Assembly: GCA_026987025.1 (NCBI GenBank)
Contig: JALSNJ010000014.1
Coordinates: forward strand, 1 to 45,132
Direction of reading: 5' to 3'
Source of the DNA: Candidatus Aminicenantota bacterium
Lineage (GTDB): Bacteria; Acidobacteriota; Aminicenantia; S016-38
DNA: 45,132 bases
Position numbers and translations under genes: made by a program. Within the stretch, counting starts at the first letter, position 1. The number at the start of each line of letters is the position of its first letter. Shown here piece after piece: positions 31,936-40,380 of the stretch. The notes under the pieces are model-generated. The model did not search any database and had not been told where the DNA came from. It saw only the letters and a list, made by a program, of their open reading frames with translations.

Positions 31936-33212
31936 CGGGGGATTCCTTCCAGAAACCGTCGGCCGGAAGGGGTTATGATAACCTCATCCCTGGAGGGCCC
32001 TGTGGATACGAACCATATGGGCACCGAGAGGTAATCCTCAATGAATTCCAGATAGTCAAGAGCCCGGCGAGGAAGCCGGGAGAGCTCCCTGACCCCTCTG
32101 GTAGAAGAATCCCACCCGGGAAGGGTCTCGTAAACAACTTCCACCTTCTCCAAAATGTAGGGGTCCGGGGGAAAGAAATCAATTTCTTTACCATCAAGCC
32201 TGTATTTTGCCGCCACCTTAATGGTTTTCAGCCCGTCCAGAACATCCAGCTTCATAAGAGCAAGGCCCGAAAAACCGTTTACCACGGTGGAATATTTCAA
32301 GGCCACCAGGTCCAGCCATCCGCATCGGCGGGGTCTTCCTGTGGTGGCCCCGAATTCCCCGCCTCTCTCCCTCAATCTTCTCCCTATTTCCCCGCTAATT
32401 TCCGTGGGAAAGGGGCCCTCCCCTACCCTGGTGGAGTAAAATTTCCCTATGCCCAGCACATGGTCTATAAACCTGGGGGAAAGGCCGGCGCCGGAGCTGA
32501 CCCCTGCCGCGGAGGAATTGGAGGAAGTAACATAAGGATATGTGCCGAAGTCCACATCTAAGAGGGTTCCCTGGGCCCCTTCAAAGAGGATGTTCTTTCC
32601 TTCCCTCAGGTAAGAATTTACGAAGTAGGCCCCGTCCACCATCATGGGGGAAAGCTTCTCCCCCCAGGAGAGAAGTTCCTCCAGGAGTCCGGGTTCAGGG
32701 GCCTCCTCCCTGTATTTTTCCGTAAAAAGTATGCCGAGTTTTTCCTCAATCACCTTCCTGTAGAGGAGGTCCCCCACCCTTACCCCTCTTCTTCCGAACT
32801 TATCCTCATAGGCCGGACCTATGCCCTTTCCCGTGGTTCCTATTTTTTTCTCCTTCCTGCGGCTCTCCGATATTCTCTCCGCTTGGCGGTGTATCGGCAG
32901 AACCACATGGGCAGATTTGCTTATCCTGAGGTAGGAAGCCACCTCAATCCCCGCCTGCCGCAGCTCCTCCATCTCCCTGAAAAGGGTGGGAGGGTGCACC
33001 ACTGTGCCGCCCCCTATAAGGGAGGTAACCCCCCTGACCACTCCTGTGGGAACCGTGTGAAGAACGAGCTTCCTCCCTCCCTCCACCACCGTGTGGCCGG
33101 CGTTTTCCCCTCCCTGATAACGGACCACCAGTTGAAAATAGGGCGATAACAGGTCAATTATCTTTCCCTTTCCTTCATCTCCCCACTGGGCTCCAACAAC
33201 TACGAGGTTCAT
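31932..33212 (-). CDS. purA: Adenylosuccinate synthetase
   Basis: The 426-residue enzyme joins IMP and aspartate using GTP, the first committed step to AMP. The phosphate loop WGDEGKGKIID (about 10-20) contains the catalytic Asp, and GENAGHTVV and GTTGKGIGPAYEDK follow. GATTGRPRRCGWLD, a strong family signature, lies near 290. It leads the long minus-strand run purA-rsmA-GH99-like-Mut7C-cfa-dnaG-rpoD. A short TGGAG sits just before the ATG, and a TAGAAT box ends 9 bases upstream, so the leader is very short. Confidence 0.97.
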   Translation of the reverse strand: MNLVVVGAQWGDEGKGKIIDLLSPYFQLVVRYQGGENAGHTVVEGGRKLVLHTVPTGVVRGVTSLIGGGTVVHPPTLFREMEELRQAGIEVASYLRISKSAHVVLPIHRQAERISESRRKEKKIGTTGKGIGPAYEDKFGRRGVRVGDLLYRKVIEEKLGILFTEKYREEAPEPGLLEELLSWGEKLSPMMVDGAYFVNSYLREGKNILFEGAQGTLLDVDFGTYPYVTSSNSSAAGVSSGAGLSPRFIDHVLGIGKFYSTRVGEGPFPTEISGEIGRRLRERGGEFGATTGRPRRCGWLDLVALKYSTVVNGFSGLALMKLDVLDGLKTIKVAAKYRLDGKEIDFFPPDPYILEKVEVVYETLPGWDSSTRGVRELSRLPRRALDYLEFIEDYLSVPIWFVSTGPSRDEVIITPSGRRFLEGIPR

Positions 33213-33221
33213 CTCCAGGAA

Positions 33222-33250
33222 ATTCTACCAGAAGCCCCAAAACCCTCAAA
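33222..33250 (-). promoter_or_regulatory. purA promoter with very short leader
   Basis: TTTGAG (33250-33245), 17 bases, TAGAAT (33227-33222) on the minus strand. The ATG at 33212 lies 9 bases beyond the -10 box. The -35 is weak. Confidence 0.4.
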
Positions 33251-33254
33251 GGGT

Positions 33255-33283
33255 TTGACATAAAAGGTGTTTGGAAAAATAAT
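33255..33283 (+). promoter_or_regulatory. Promoter of the envelope cluster, leaderless type
   Basis: A perfect TTGACA (33255-33260), exactly 17 bases, then AATAAT (33278-33283). The GTG start at 33290 lies 6 bases further, so the predicted first transcribed base is the start codon itself. Confidence 0.65.
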
Positions 33284-33289
33284 TGTCCT

Positions 33290-33700
33290 GTGAGGAGAGT
33301 TCTCATATTTATTCTCGTGGGTGGGTTTTTATTTTCCGGCGAAAAAAAGGACGCCTCTCTACTGCTTCCGGGACTTTACCAGCTCAAAAAGAAACAGTAC
33401 CTGAAGGGGATCCTTTTTACAGGGGGCTTTCTTTTTTTGGCCGGAGGGGCTCTGTGGGAAAACTTCCAGGGTTACAGCTCTTACGATAAATATAAGGAGG
33501 CCACCGACAGGGAATCCGTGGTTTACTACCGACGCAAAACAGAGGAATATTTAAGGAGGAGAAATTATATGCTTCTGGCTTCTGCCGGCCTGTGGTTGCT
33601 TCATGTGATTGATGTAAAGCTTTCCGCTAAAAAGAAGGTAAAAATAAGGGGGAAAATTGAAAAGGAAGGCGCTTCCCTTTCTGTTTCTTATTCTTTTTAG
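33290..33700 (+). CDS. Small membrane protein, DUF5683-like
   Basis: The 136-residue protein has a signal-like N-terminus, then LLLPGLYQLKKKQYLKGILF and hydrophobic segments near 42-54 and 93-108. Between these lies a basic, Tyr-rich stretch with YDKYKEATDRES and EEYLRRRN. The pattern pro-gly-x-x-Q/L-Y...KG...YxxYxxA...WxxxVIDV resembles DUF5683-type small membrane proteins of Bacteroidota and relatives, whose role is unknown. It starts with GTG directly behind a strong promoter and without a ribosome site. It is the first of four overlapping envelope genes and overlaps the next by 44 bases. Confidence 0.65.
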   Translation: MRRVLIFILVGGFLFSGEKKDASLLLPGLYQLKKKQYLKGILFTGGFLFLAGGALWENFQGYSSYDKYKEATDRESVVYYRRKTEEYLRRRNYMLLASAGLWLLHVIDVKLSAKKKVKIRGKIEKEGASLSVSYSF

Positions 33701-34364
33701 TGGGTGCAGGGACATCGTCTTTGACAATCCCCTGGACCCCAACCTATCAAAGCTTCAGGTAAAAATTCTAAAGGTAGTGAACACGACCCTGAAGGGAAAC
33801 GGAGACCTTTGCTGGGACGGTGAAAAGCTCTGGTTCGCCTCTGAGGACGGTAGCCTCTACGCCCTGGAGCCGGAGTCCGGGACGGTGCTCAGGGAAATTC
33901 CTGTGGGAGGAACTCCCACCGGGATAACTTTCCTTCAGGGACTCCTTTATGTTAGCTTCGGAGGCGAGGGAGACCTCATAACCGTGGACCCTGTATCCGA
34001 GACGATAATAAACGAAATGCCCATGGGGGACAGGCTACCCCAGCTCATAACCACAGACGGCAACCTTCTTTTCATTTACGACTCCAGAACGGAATCGGTT
34101 TATTCCTTTGACCAGGAAACAGGCGAGTTCGCCTTCCTCTTCAAAATAACCGGATTCAGGCCCTCAGGGATGGAATACTACGGAGGAGGGATAGTGCTTG
34201 TGGAAAGGACCAACCTGTCCATATACCTGATCTCGCTCTCGGGAGAAATCCAGAAAACCTACGACTCCCCCACCAACTATCCGGGGGGAATCACCTCAGA
34301 TGGAATGGGAAATTTTTACCTTCTTTCCACAGATGGGAAGCTTTACAAAATCTCCCTTCAATAA
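33657..34364 (+). CDS. Lipoprotein with beta-propeller-like repeats
   Basis: The start is TTG 33657, preceded by a GGGGG run. It gives a textbook lipoprotein signal: MKRK, then ALPFLFLILFSGC with the lipobox Cys at 17. The mature 218 residues contain repeated W/Y-FAS-EDGSLYALEPESG and LLYVSFGGEGDLITVDPVS units, as in PQQ/NHL-type beta propellers. About five blades can be traced, so the propeller may be incomplete or closed by a partner. A binding or scaffolding role at the membrane is likely, but no enzyme motif is seen. Its 5' end lies inside the preceding gene and its 3' end runs into the next. Confidence 0.72.
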   Translation: MKRKALPFLFLILFSGCRDIVFDNPLDPNLSKLQVKILKVVNTTLKGNGDLCWDGEKLWFASEDGSLYALEPESGTVLREIPVGGTPTGITFLQGLLYVSFGGEGDLITVDPVSETIINEMPMGDRLPQLITTDGNLLFIYDSRTESVYSFDQETGEFAFLFKITGFRPSGMEYYGGGIVLVERTNLSIYLISLSGEIQKTYDSPTNYPGGITSDGMGNFYLLSTDGKLYKISLQ

Positions 34365-36132
34365 ATTGACCTCCCTCCTTATGGGGGCCTTTCTCCTCTT
34401 TCCTGAGGTCAAGGGAAAAATAGAAATTAGGGCGAAATACATACTTTACAGCGAAGACCACAAATACCTATACGCTGCCGGGGCCGTGGAGGTCAGGATA
34501 GGAAAGGAAAGAATTGGGGCGGAAACCCTTTATTACTCCGTAAATCGGAAGGAAGGGGTGGCCCTGGGAAATGTGGTTTTCAGGAAAAAATCCTTTGATA
34601 TTGTGGTTTTCAGGCTGGATGCGAAAAAACTTCGCTGGAGGGGGGTCAGGTTCGGAAAGGAATTGAAAAGTTCTGGGGATAATTTGCCCCTTCCCCAATT
34701 GGTGCCCCCCTCCGAGCTTATGAAGGCAGCTCTGTACTTTGAAGCCAAAAGGGTGGTCATCAACGAATACGGAAAGGTAAAGGGATGGAAGGTTCAGCCC
34801 TATGTCCTGGGGGCTCCCTCCATACCCCTGCCTTCCTTAGTCCTGGACATGGGAAAACCCCCTCCCAAGACTCACCTCCGCCCCGGCTCCCTTCGCTTTA
34901 CCAGGGAAGAGGGGGCCATGGTGGGGGTAGCCCTGGACATAAAGGAAAAAATTTACGACGGCTCCTACGAAATAAAGTACTTTGAAAGGGAGCTTTTCAA
35001 AATACCGGGAACTCCCAGGGGAATAATATTCTACGGTTATGGCTCCCTGAGAAAAAGGGGAAAGCCCTCCCTTCTGGAAAATTCCATATTCTATACATCG
35101 GAGGGCAAGTATCTGGATTTTTCCCTCTCCACCTTCAGGGAAGGAAAGCTCTTCAGCTTTTCCCTCCAGAACCGCCTCTCCTCCAGGGAGTACGAAAAAC
35201 CCCATTATTGGCTTTCATCCTCCCTAAGGTTCAAGAAATACAGGTGGTTTCAACCGGAGGTGTCCATAGGATGGGATTACAAAAAATCCTACACCTTAAC
35301 CCTTAGCACATACATGGCTCCAGCAAAAAAACTTAACCTTTATCTGAACTGGAACAGGAACTTTCAGGAAACCTCCTATGTTACCACCCGAACGGAAACC
35401 TCCTCCTTTCGCCTTTCCTATTCCCCGTCCATCTTCAATTTCTCCACCAGCGCTACCCTCTCCAGGGACCTTATGGAAAAAACCTCCAGGAAGGACCTGA
35501 GCTTGAACCTTGATTTACGGCCCTTCAGTCTCCTTATGGGCTCCGTATCCGCATCCCTGAGCGCCTTCTTCCTCTTCTCAAAGTTCCCCTACGGAAAGGT
35601 ATACGAAGAGAAGATAAGCCCTGGTTTCAACCTTCGTCTGTCTTCCTACGGGCTTTCCCTTCCCTTAGGATTTTCCGTCTCCCCTTCCCTGGAAATTCAC
35701 CAAATCTGGGAAAGGGACAAAACCTCCTGGTCTGAAGTTAACACCTTCCTTAACCTGGAAAGGTCCCTCTGGAAATTTCAGCTCTCCCTGCAATTTAATA
35801 TGAACTCCAGGTTAAAGGCCTCCGGCCTTTGGGTGGAGGGCTATCACAACTACTTCGTCAATTTGGTGATTCTCTTCCACAACCGGGCATCTTCCGTCAG
35901 GGCCACCCTTTTCATGAACCGGGAGCTTGCCCTGAAAAGGATAAATTTGAACGGGGACCTGGGCCTTCTCTGGGGCGTAAGGTTCAGGTTCTTCGCCCTT
36001 TACAACAGCCTCACAGAAAAGTTATCCATATTTGAAGGTTACCTGGAGAAGAACTTCAGAAACGCCCTGAAAATTCAGATCGGATACTCCCTGAGTTATA
36101 GAAAATACTTTTTCAGGGTGATTCCCCTATGA
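34333..36132 (+). CDS. LptD-like outer-membrane beta-barrel protein
   Basis: The start is uncertain. ATG 34333 gives a full signal peptide (MGSFTKSPFNK, then LTSLLMGAFLLF); ATG 34300, TTG 34366 and ATG 34381 are also open. No start has a good ribosome site. The mature protein begins with an OstA/LptA-like segment (IEIRAKYILYSEDHKYLYAA, then VEVRIGKERIGAETLYYSVN and GVALGNVVF), the periplasmic fold that binds lipopolysaccharide in LptA and LptD. The remaining 450 residues are alternating polar/hydrophobic strands rich in Tyr, Ser and Phe, typical of a barrel. At about 600 residues it is shorter than E. coli LptD, and the LptD cysteine pairs are absent. LPS or another lipid export is inferred. 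Confidence 0.72.
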   Translation: MGSFTKSPFNKLTSLLMGAFLLFPEVKGKIEIRAKYILYSEDHKYLYAAGAVEVRIGKERIGAETLYYSVNRKEGVALGNVVFRKKSFDIVVFRLDAKKLRWRGVRFGKELKSSGDNLPLPQLVPPSELMKAALYFEAKRVVINEYGKVKGWKVQPYVLGAPSIPLPSLVLDMGKPPPKTHLRPGSLRFTREEGAMVGVALDIKEKIYDGSYEIKYFERELFKIPGTPRGIIFYGYGSLRKRGKPSLLENSIFYTSEGKYLDFSLSTFREGKLFSFSLQNRLSSREYEKPHYWLSSSLRFKKYRWFQPEVSIGWDYKKSYTLTLSTYMAPAKKLNLYLNWNRNFQETSYVTTRTETSSFRLSYSPSIFNFSTSATLSRDLMEKTSRKDLSLNLDLRPFSLLMGSVSASLSAFFLFSKFPYGKVYEEKISPGFNLRLSSYGLSLPLGFSVSPSLEIHQIWERDKTSWSEVNTFLNLERSLWKFQLSLQFNMNSRLKASGLWVEGYHNYFVNLVILFHNRASSVRATLFMNRELALKRINLNGDLGLLWGVRFRFFALYNSLTEKLSIFEGYLEKNFRNALKIQIGYSLSYRKYFFRVIPL

Positions 36133-36542
36133 GGACTAAGATTTTCCTTCTGGTTCTCTTATTTTTTGCCACGGGGTGCGTTTCGGTGAAGAACCTTCCC
36201 ATAAATCCCAACCCGTATGTGGCTCAATTTATGCTGGTCAAAAATGTCAGGATGGAGGGAAAGGAGGTAAAGCCGGAGAAATTCAAAGATGGGATAGGAA
36301 AAAAGCCCGTAATTTACATGCTGCTCAAAAACGCGGAGGGAAAGAACAGGGTGGAATTTCTCCTATATAGGAAGGGAAAACTCACGGAGAGCCACAGCCT
36401 GAGCTTCGGCAGGGAGGGGGAGTATTACGGGCAGGTCACCCTGTGGCAGGGTCTGGTAGCGGAGGAAAGGGGAAAATACCTTTTGGTGATATTGATAAAC
36501 GGCTCCCCCATCTTTTTCAAGGAATTTGAAATTAAGCGCTGA
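36129..36542 (+). CDS. Small lipoprotein following the LptD-like barrel
   Basis: The 137-residue protein has a lipoprotein signal (KIFLLVLLFFATGC, Cys at 17). The soluble domain is beta-rich, with several alternating strands in the second half (VEFLLYRKGKLTESHSLSF, YLLVILINGSPIFFKEFEI). It is not recognised by family. The ATG overlaps the stop of the barrel gene as ATGA. In proteobacteria the LptD barrel needs the lipoprotein plug LptE, so a partner role is an attractive hypothesis, but no sequence match to LptE is claimed. Confidence 0.68.
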   Translation: MRTKIFLLVLLFFATGCVSVKNLPINPNPYVAQFMLVKNVRMEGKEVKPEKFKDGIGKKPVIYMLLKNAEGKNRVEFLLYRKGKLTESHSLSFGREGEYYGQVTLWQGLVAEERGKYLLVILINGSPIFFKEFEIKR

Positions 36543-36559
36543 ACCCTGTACCTAAAAAT

Positions 36560-37984
36560 TTAACCGGCCAGCTCCCTCAGGGTTTCCACCAGAAGCCTCC
36601 AGAACTTCTCCACACTGGCTATTTCCACCTTCTCGTCAGGAGAATGGGGAAATCTTATGGTGGGACCGAAGGAAATCATTTCCATGTTGGGATAATTTTT
36701 TCCTATTATGCCGGTCTCCAGGCCGGCGTGTATGGCGGTAACCTCAGGCTCTTTTCCGAACAACCTCCTGTAAATCTCCTTCATCTTGCTTAGAAGCTCT
36801 GAATCGGGATTGGGGGTCCATCCGGGATATCCTGGGGGTTGATGGGTTTGAACTCCAGCCAGGTCCCCCAGGGCCCTGAGCTGTTTGCAGACGAATTCCA
36901 GGGAAGAATTTACGGAGCTTCGGCTGGATTCCACCACCTCCACTTCCCCCTCCCCAGTTTTGACCACCGCTAAATTGGTGGAGGTCTCCACCAGCCCCTC
37001 CATGGCGAGGCTCATGGCCAGGACTCCGTGGGGAAGAGCCATGAGAAAATCTATTATCCTTTTGCTCTCCGCTATGGCCCTGCTGGCCTGGGAAGGTGAA
37101 TATTCTATTTTGACCTCAGGGTCGGAATACTTAAGCTCTTCCCTTACTTCTGCCAGGACTTTCTCTACGGCTTCCTTTACCTTCTCTTCCGGTGCGAAAA
37201 CTATCGCTTTGGCCTCCCTGGGAATGGCGTTTCTCTTGTTTCCTCCATGAATTTCAGCGATCTCCGCCCCATCTATCTCGTAAAGCACCCTGGCCAGAAT
37301 CCTTATGGCGTTTCCCCTCTGAAGATGTATGTCCACGCCGGAGTGTCCTCCTTTAAGCCCGCTTACCTTTATCTCAAAGGCCGTACCCTTCCTGTCTTTG
37401 CGGCTCACCGGAATTTTGAGCACCGTATCCCTTCCACCGGCACAGCCTATAAAGAAAACCCCCTCATCCTCGCTGTCCAGGTTCAGAAGGTATTTCCCCC
37501 GGAGCCAGTTGGGCTTCAGGTTGGAGGCTCCGGTGAGGCCGGTTTCTTCGTCCACGGTGAGGAGAACTTCCAGAGGGCCGTGAACTATGGAATCGTCCTC
37601 CAGAACGGCTAAGGCCGCCGCCACCCCTATCCCGTTGTCGGCCCCCAGGGTGGTTCCTTCGGCGGTAATCCATCCATCCTCCCTCTTTATCCTTATGGCA
37701 TCCTTTTCAAAGTCAAAGTCCACATCGGAATTCTTCTCGCAGACCATATCCAGGTGGGCCTGAAGCACCACTGTTGGCGCCCCTTCATGCCCGGGGGTTG
37801 CCTTTTTTCGGATAAGAACATTTCCCACCTCGTCCACTTCGTATTCCAGAGCTTTCTCCCGGGCGAATTTGATGACATATTCCCTTATTTTTCCCTCGTT
37901 TTTAGAGCAGCGAGGGATCCTCCTTATCTCATCAAAATGCCTCCAGAGCAATTCTGGCTTCAGTCCTTCCAATGCCTTATCCAT
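36560..37984 (-). CDS. pepD: Cytosolic aminoacyl-histidine dipeptidase PepD (M20)
   Basis: The 474-residue zinc dipeptidase belongs to the M20C group. Metal and catalytic motifs are VVLQAHLDMVCEKN (His and Asp), GADNGIGVAAAL (bridging Asp), LTVDEETGLTGA (Glu pair) and SGLKGGHSGVDIH in the dimer lid. A final IHAGLETGIIG carries the last His. It hydrolyses a wide range of dipeptides, including Xaa-His, for amino-acid recycling. It has a normal leader with GGAGGTG before the ATG and a good promoter, divergent from the MFS gene. Confidence 0.95.
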   Translation of the reverse strand: MDKALEGLKPELLWRHFDEIRRIPRCSKNEGKIREYVIKFAREKALEYEVDEVGNVLIRKKATPGHEGAPTVVLQAHLDMVCEKNSDVDFDFEKDAIRIKREDGWITAEGTTLGADNGIGVAAALAVLEDDSIVHGPLEVLLTVDEETGLTGASNLKPNWLRGKYLLNLDSEDEGVFFIGCAGGRDTVLKIPVSRKDRKGTAFEIKVSGLKGGHSGVDIHLQRGNAIRILARVLYEIDGAEIAEIHGGNKRNAIPREAKAIVFAPEEKVKEAVEKVLAEVREELKYSDPEVKIEYSPSQASRAIAESKRIIDFLMALPHGVLAMSLAMEGLVETSTNLAVVKTGEGEVEVVESSRSSVNSSLEFVCKQLRALGDLAGVQTHQPPGYPGWTPNPDSELLSKMKEIYRRLFGKEPEVTAIHAGLETGIIGKNYPNMEMISFGPTIRFPHSPDEKVEIASVEKFWRLLVETLRELAG

Positions 37985-38003
37985 GGTTCACCTCCAAATT
38001 TAG

Positions 38004-38032
38004 AATTTAGATGATAAAATCTTCCATGTCAA
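38004..38032 (-). promoter_or_regulatory. pepD promoter
   Basis: A perfect TTGACA (38032-38027), 17 bases, TAAATT (38009-38004) on the minus strand, then GGAGGTG and the ATG at 37984. Its -35 abuts the ATG of the divergent MFS gene at 38033, so the two transcription units overlap in their control DNA. A TAAAAT at 38015-38020 may serve the MFS gene, 12 bases before its ATG. Confidence 0.65.
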
Positions 38033-39169
38033 ATGAAGAACAACCTCTGGAAAATCTCTGCCTCCACCTTCCTTCTCTACGGCGGCCTCGCCATACTCGT
38101 TTACTTCTCCCTCTTCCTCAAGGAAATAGGTTTAAATAACGCCCAGATAGGGCTTATCGTATCCCTCTTCTCCTGGACAGCCCTGCTTTCCAGACCCTTC
38201 GGAGGCCGCATCTCCGATGCCTTCAACCCCAGAACCCTGCTTTTGCTTGGAGCCGGGCTCTTTTCCCTGTCCCTCTTCGGCCTGGCCATGGTGGGAAAGA
38301 ACATCCCGCTGATAGCGGTTCTGAGGATAGGCTCTGGTCTGGGCTTTGCCTGGTATGCCCTGGGTTCCCTTCTCCAGAGCGTGGAGGGGGAAAGGCTGGA
38401 AAACTTCACAGGGAACGTCTCAACCCTGGCCGTTTTCTACCTCCTGCCCTACTTCTTCTACCCTTATGTGGGAATTAAGGTGGCTAAAAAATTTGGCTTT
38501 TCCTGGATGTTCGCCTTAGCCGGCCTGTCTGCCCTGGCCTCCCTTCCCCTGATTCTTTCCCTGAGAAATCCAGAAAGGAGAAGGAAAAACCGGGGAAAGA
38601 TAAAAATCTCCTCAGGGGTGTTCTTCCTGGGCCTCATGAACTTCCTTATGGGCTGGAGCGTAAACATAGCCTTCCCCTTCATACCCCTCATTGAGAAGGT
38701 TCGTCCCGGGGTGGAGACCGGATTCTTCTTCACCATGGTTTCGGCCACCGCGGTTTTGATAAGGGCCTTTCTGGGAAGGAAGTTCCCCTTCTGGGGGAGA
38801 CCATCGGCCTTCGTCCCTGGTTTTGCGGGCTTCGCTTCCGGGTTTATACTTTCATACTTCGCCCGCTCCACCCTACAATTCCTCGCAGTGGGCCTATTGA
38901 TTGGCATAGGGGTGGGAACCGTCTATCCCAACATAACCTCCATAACCTTAAAAATAGCCCAGGAGGAACACAGAGGTCTCACCATGGGTTTTGTGTCTTC
39001 CATGGGGGATCTGGGCTTCTGCACCGGTCCCGTAATTTTCGGCTACATCTCCTACAAAATGGGACTCGTCAATTCTTTTCTGCTCTGGGGTTTCCTGCTC
39101 TCCATTGCCTTTTCAATTTTATATGCCCTTCTACACCGCAGGGTCCGGTGCGGAAAAATCAGCAGCTGA
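38033..39169 (+). CDS. MFS transporter
   Basis: The 378-residue protein has about 12 membrane helices in two halves. The cytoplasmic loop after helix 2 carries the MFS motif-A-like SRPFGGRISDAFNPRTLLLL, and the central loop is basic (RNPERRRKNRGKIK). The second half repeats the pattern. It is shorter than many drug exporters and the substrate cannot be inferred. No ribosome site precedes the ATG, and a TAAAAT ends 12 bases upstream, so the leader is short. The stop lies 2 bases from the opposing gpgS stop. Confidence 0.9.
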   Translation: MKNNLWKISASTFLLYGGLAILVYFSLFLKEIGLNNAQIGLIVSLFSWTALLSRPFGGRISDAFNPRTLLLLGAGLFSLSLFGLAMVGKNIPLIAVLRIGSGLGFAWYALGSLLQSVEGERLENFTGNVSTLAVFYLLPYFFYPYVGIKVAKKFGFSWMFALAGLSALASLPLILSLRNPERRRKNRGKIKISSGVFFLGLMNFLMGWSVNIAFPFIPLIEKVRPGVETGFFFTMVSATAVLIRAFLGRKFPFWGRPSAFVPGFAGFASGFILSYFARSTLQFLAVGLLIGIGVGTVYPNITSITLKIAQEEHRGLTMGFVSSMGDLGFCTGPVIFGYISYKMGLVNSFLLWGFLLSIAFSILYALLHRRVRCGKISS

Positions 39170-39171
39170 AT

Positions 39172-40380
39172 TCAATTGTTGGCTTCCACCACAGCCTTCA
39201 TCAACCTGTCCAGATAATCGGGGAAAACCGATGTTATACGGCTCCAGTTGGGGGTAAGCGGGATGGCTAAGGGGTCCTCCAGAAACTGCTCGCAGGCGAT
39301 CCTCAGCGCATTGGCGAAGGTTTCCACCGCCAGCTCCTCCTCGTGGCGGTCAAACTCCAGGGCGTTGATCATGGCATCGGCGTGGAATCTGGCGATCATG
39401 TCCTCGGCTATTCTTAAATAGGTTGTTCTAAGGGTAAGAAGCCTTCCCTCGTTTACTATGACCCCCCGGGCGGAGAGGTTTCTGAGAAGGTTAACGGCAA
39501 TGTCCACGGCCATTTTGTGAAGACCGGCGTTGGGGTCCTCCTTGGAAAGGGGCTGATGCTTGTGGTCGTAGCGCTGGCAGAGCTCCACCTGAACTATCCT
39601 CTTTATAGCCACATTCCTATAGACTTCGCTCAGGATTCCAACCTCCAGGCCCCAATCCCCTGGGATCCTTATAACCCGGGCCAGGTCCGCCTTCATGGCG
39701 AACTCTCCGGCCAGGGGATAGCGGAAGCTATCCAGATAATCCAGGAAGGGATGACCTCCGGTGATGGTCTTAAGAGCCCTCACCAGGGGTATGAGAAAAA
39801 GTCGGGTTACCCTTCCGTGGATTTTGTGGGAAAAGCGGGCGTAAAATCCCTTGCTGAATTCAAAGCCTATGTGGGGATTTACCACCGGGTAAATTAGCCT
39901 TGAGAGCATGGTGTGGGAATAGGTGAGTATGTCGCTGTCGTGAAGGGCTATAACATCGGTCTCACCCTGGCCCAGAAGAAGGCCCACGCCGAACCAGACG
40001 GCCCTCCCCTTCCCGTCGGGCCCCACATAAAGGTCGGCATCTTCCAACTCCTTTATGAGCATTTTAACCTGTGGATGCTCCAGCCAGAGGACTGTAATTC
40101 TATAAGGGTACTCCCTTATTTCCCTTTTGACCTTGAGGAAGTCCTCTTCCCTTGCCTTTCCAAGCACTATGAGGACCTGGTTTATGTAATTAACCTCGCT
40201 GAGAAGGGACATGATGTTCTTCATGGCGGGCTTCTGGTAATCGGCGTAGGTGGCGGGAATAAGAAGGGAAGTCCTTATTTTTCGGGAATACTTCTCCAGC
40301 TCCTCTTCTATCACCCTGGTCCCTTTATCCCCCAGAAGGTGCAGGGTGGTAATTACCCCTGTCTGATAAATGTCTGCCAT
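39172..40380 (-). CDS. gpgS: Glucosyl-3-phosphoglycerate synthase (GT81-like)
   Basis: The 402-residue GT-A glycosyltransferase should join a nucleotide sugar and 3-phosphoglycerate. The nucleotide-binding region is SLLIPATYADYQKPAM, the metal-binding D-x-D is DSD in IALHDSDILTY, and the acceptor region holds TGGHPFLDYLDSFRYPLAGE and DWGLEVGILSEVYRN. A KHQPLS motif lies near the C-terminus. These fit GpgS enzymes (as in Persephonella and Methanococcoides) better than mannosyl-type MpgS, which starts quite differently. Sugar choice remains open, since some members are bispecific. The next gene in the same direction is its phosphatase partner, overlapping by 28 bases; GGGAGGTG precedes the ATG. 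Confidence 0.85.
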   Translation of the reverse strand: MADIYQTGVITTLHLLGDKGTRVIEEELEKYSRKIRTSLLIPATYADYQKPAMKNIMSLLSEVNYINQVLIVLGKAREEDFLKVKREIREYPYRITVLWLEHPQVKMLIKELEDADLYVGPDGKGRAVWFGVGLLLGQGETDVIALHDSDILTYSHTMLSRLIYPVVNPHIGFEFSKGFYARFSHKIHGRVTRLFLIPLVRALKTITGGHPFLDYLDSFRYPLAGEFAMKADLARVIRIPGDWGLEVGILSEVYRNVAIKRIVQVELCQRYDHKHQPLSKEDPNAGLHKMAVDIAVNLLRNLSARGVIVNEGRLLTLRTTYLRIAEDMIARFHADAMINALEFDRHEEELAVETFANALRIACEQFLEDPLAIPLTPNWSRITSVFPDYLDRLMKAVVEANN

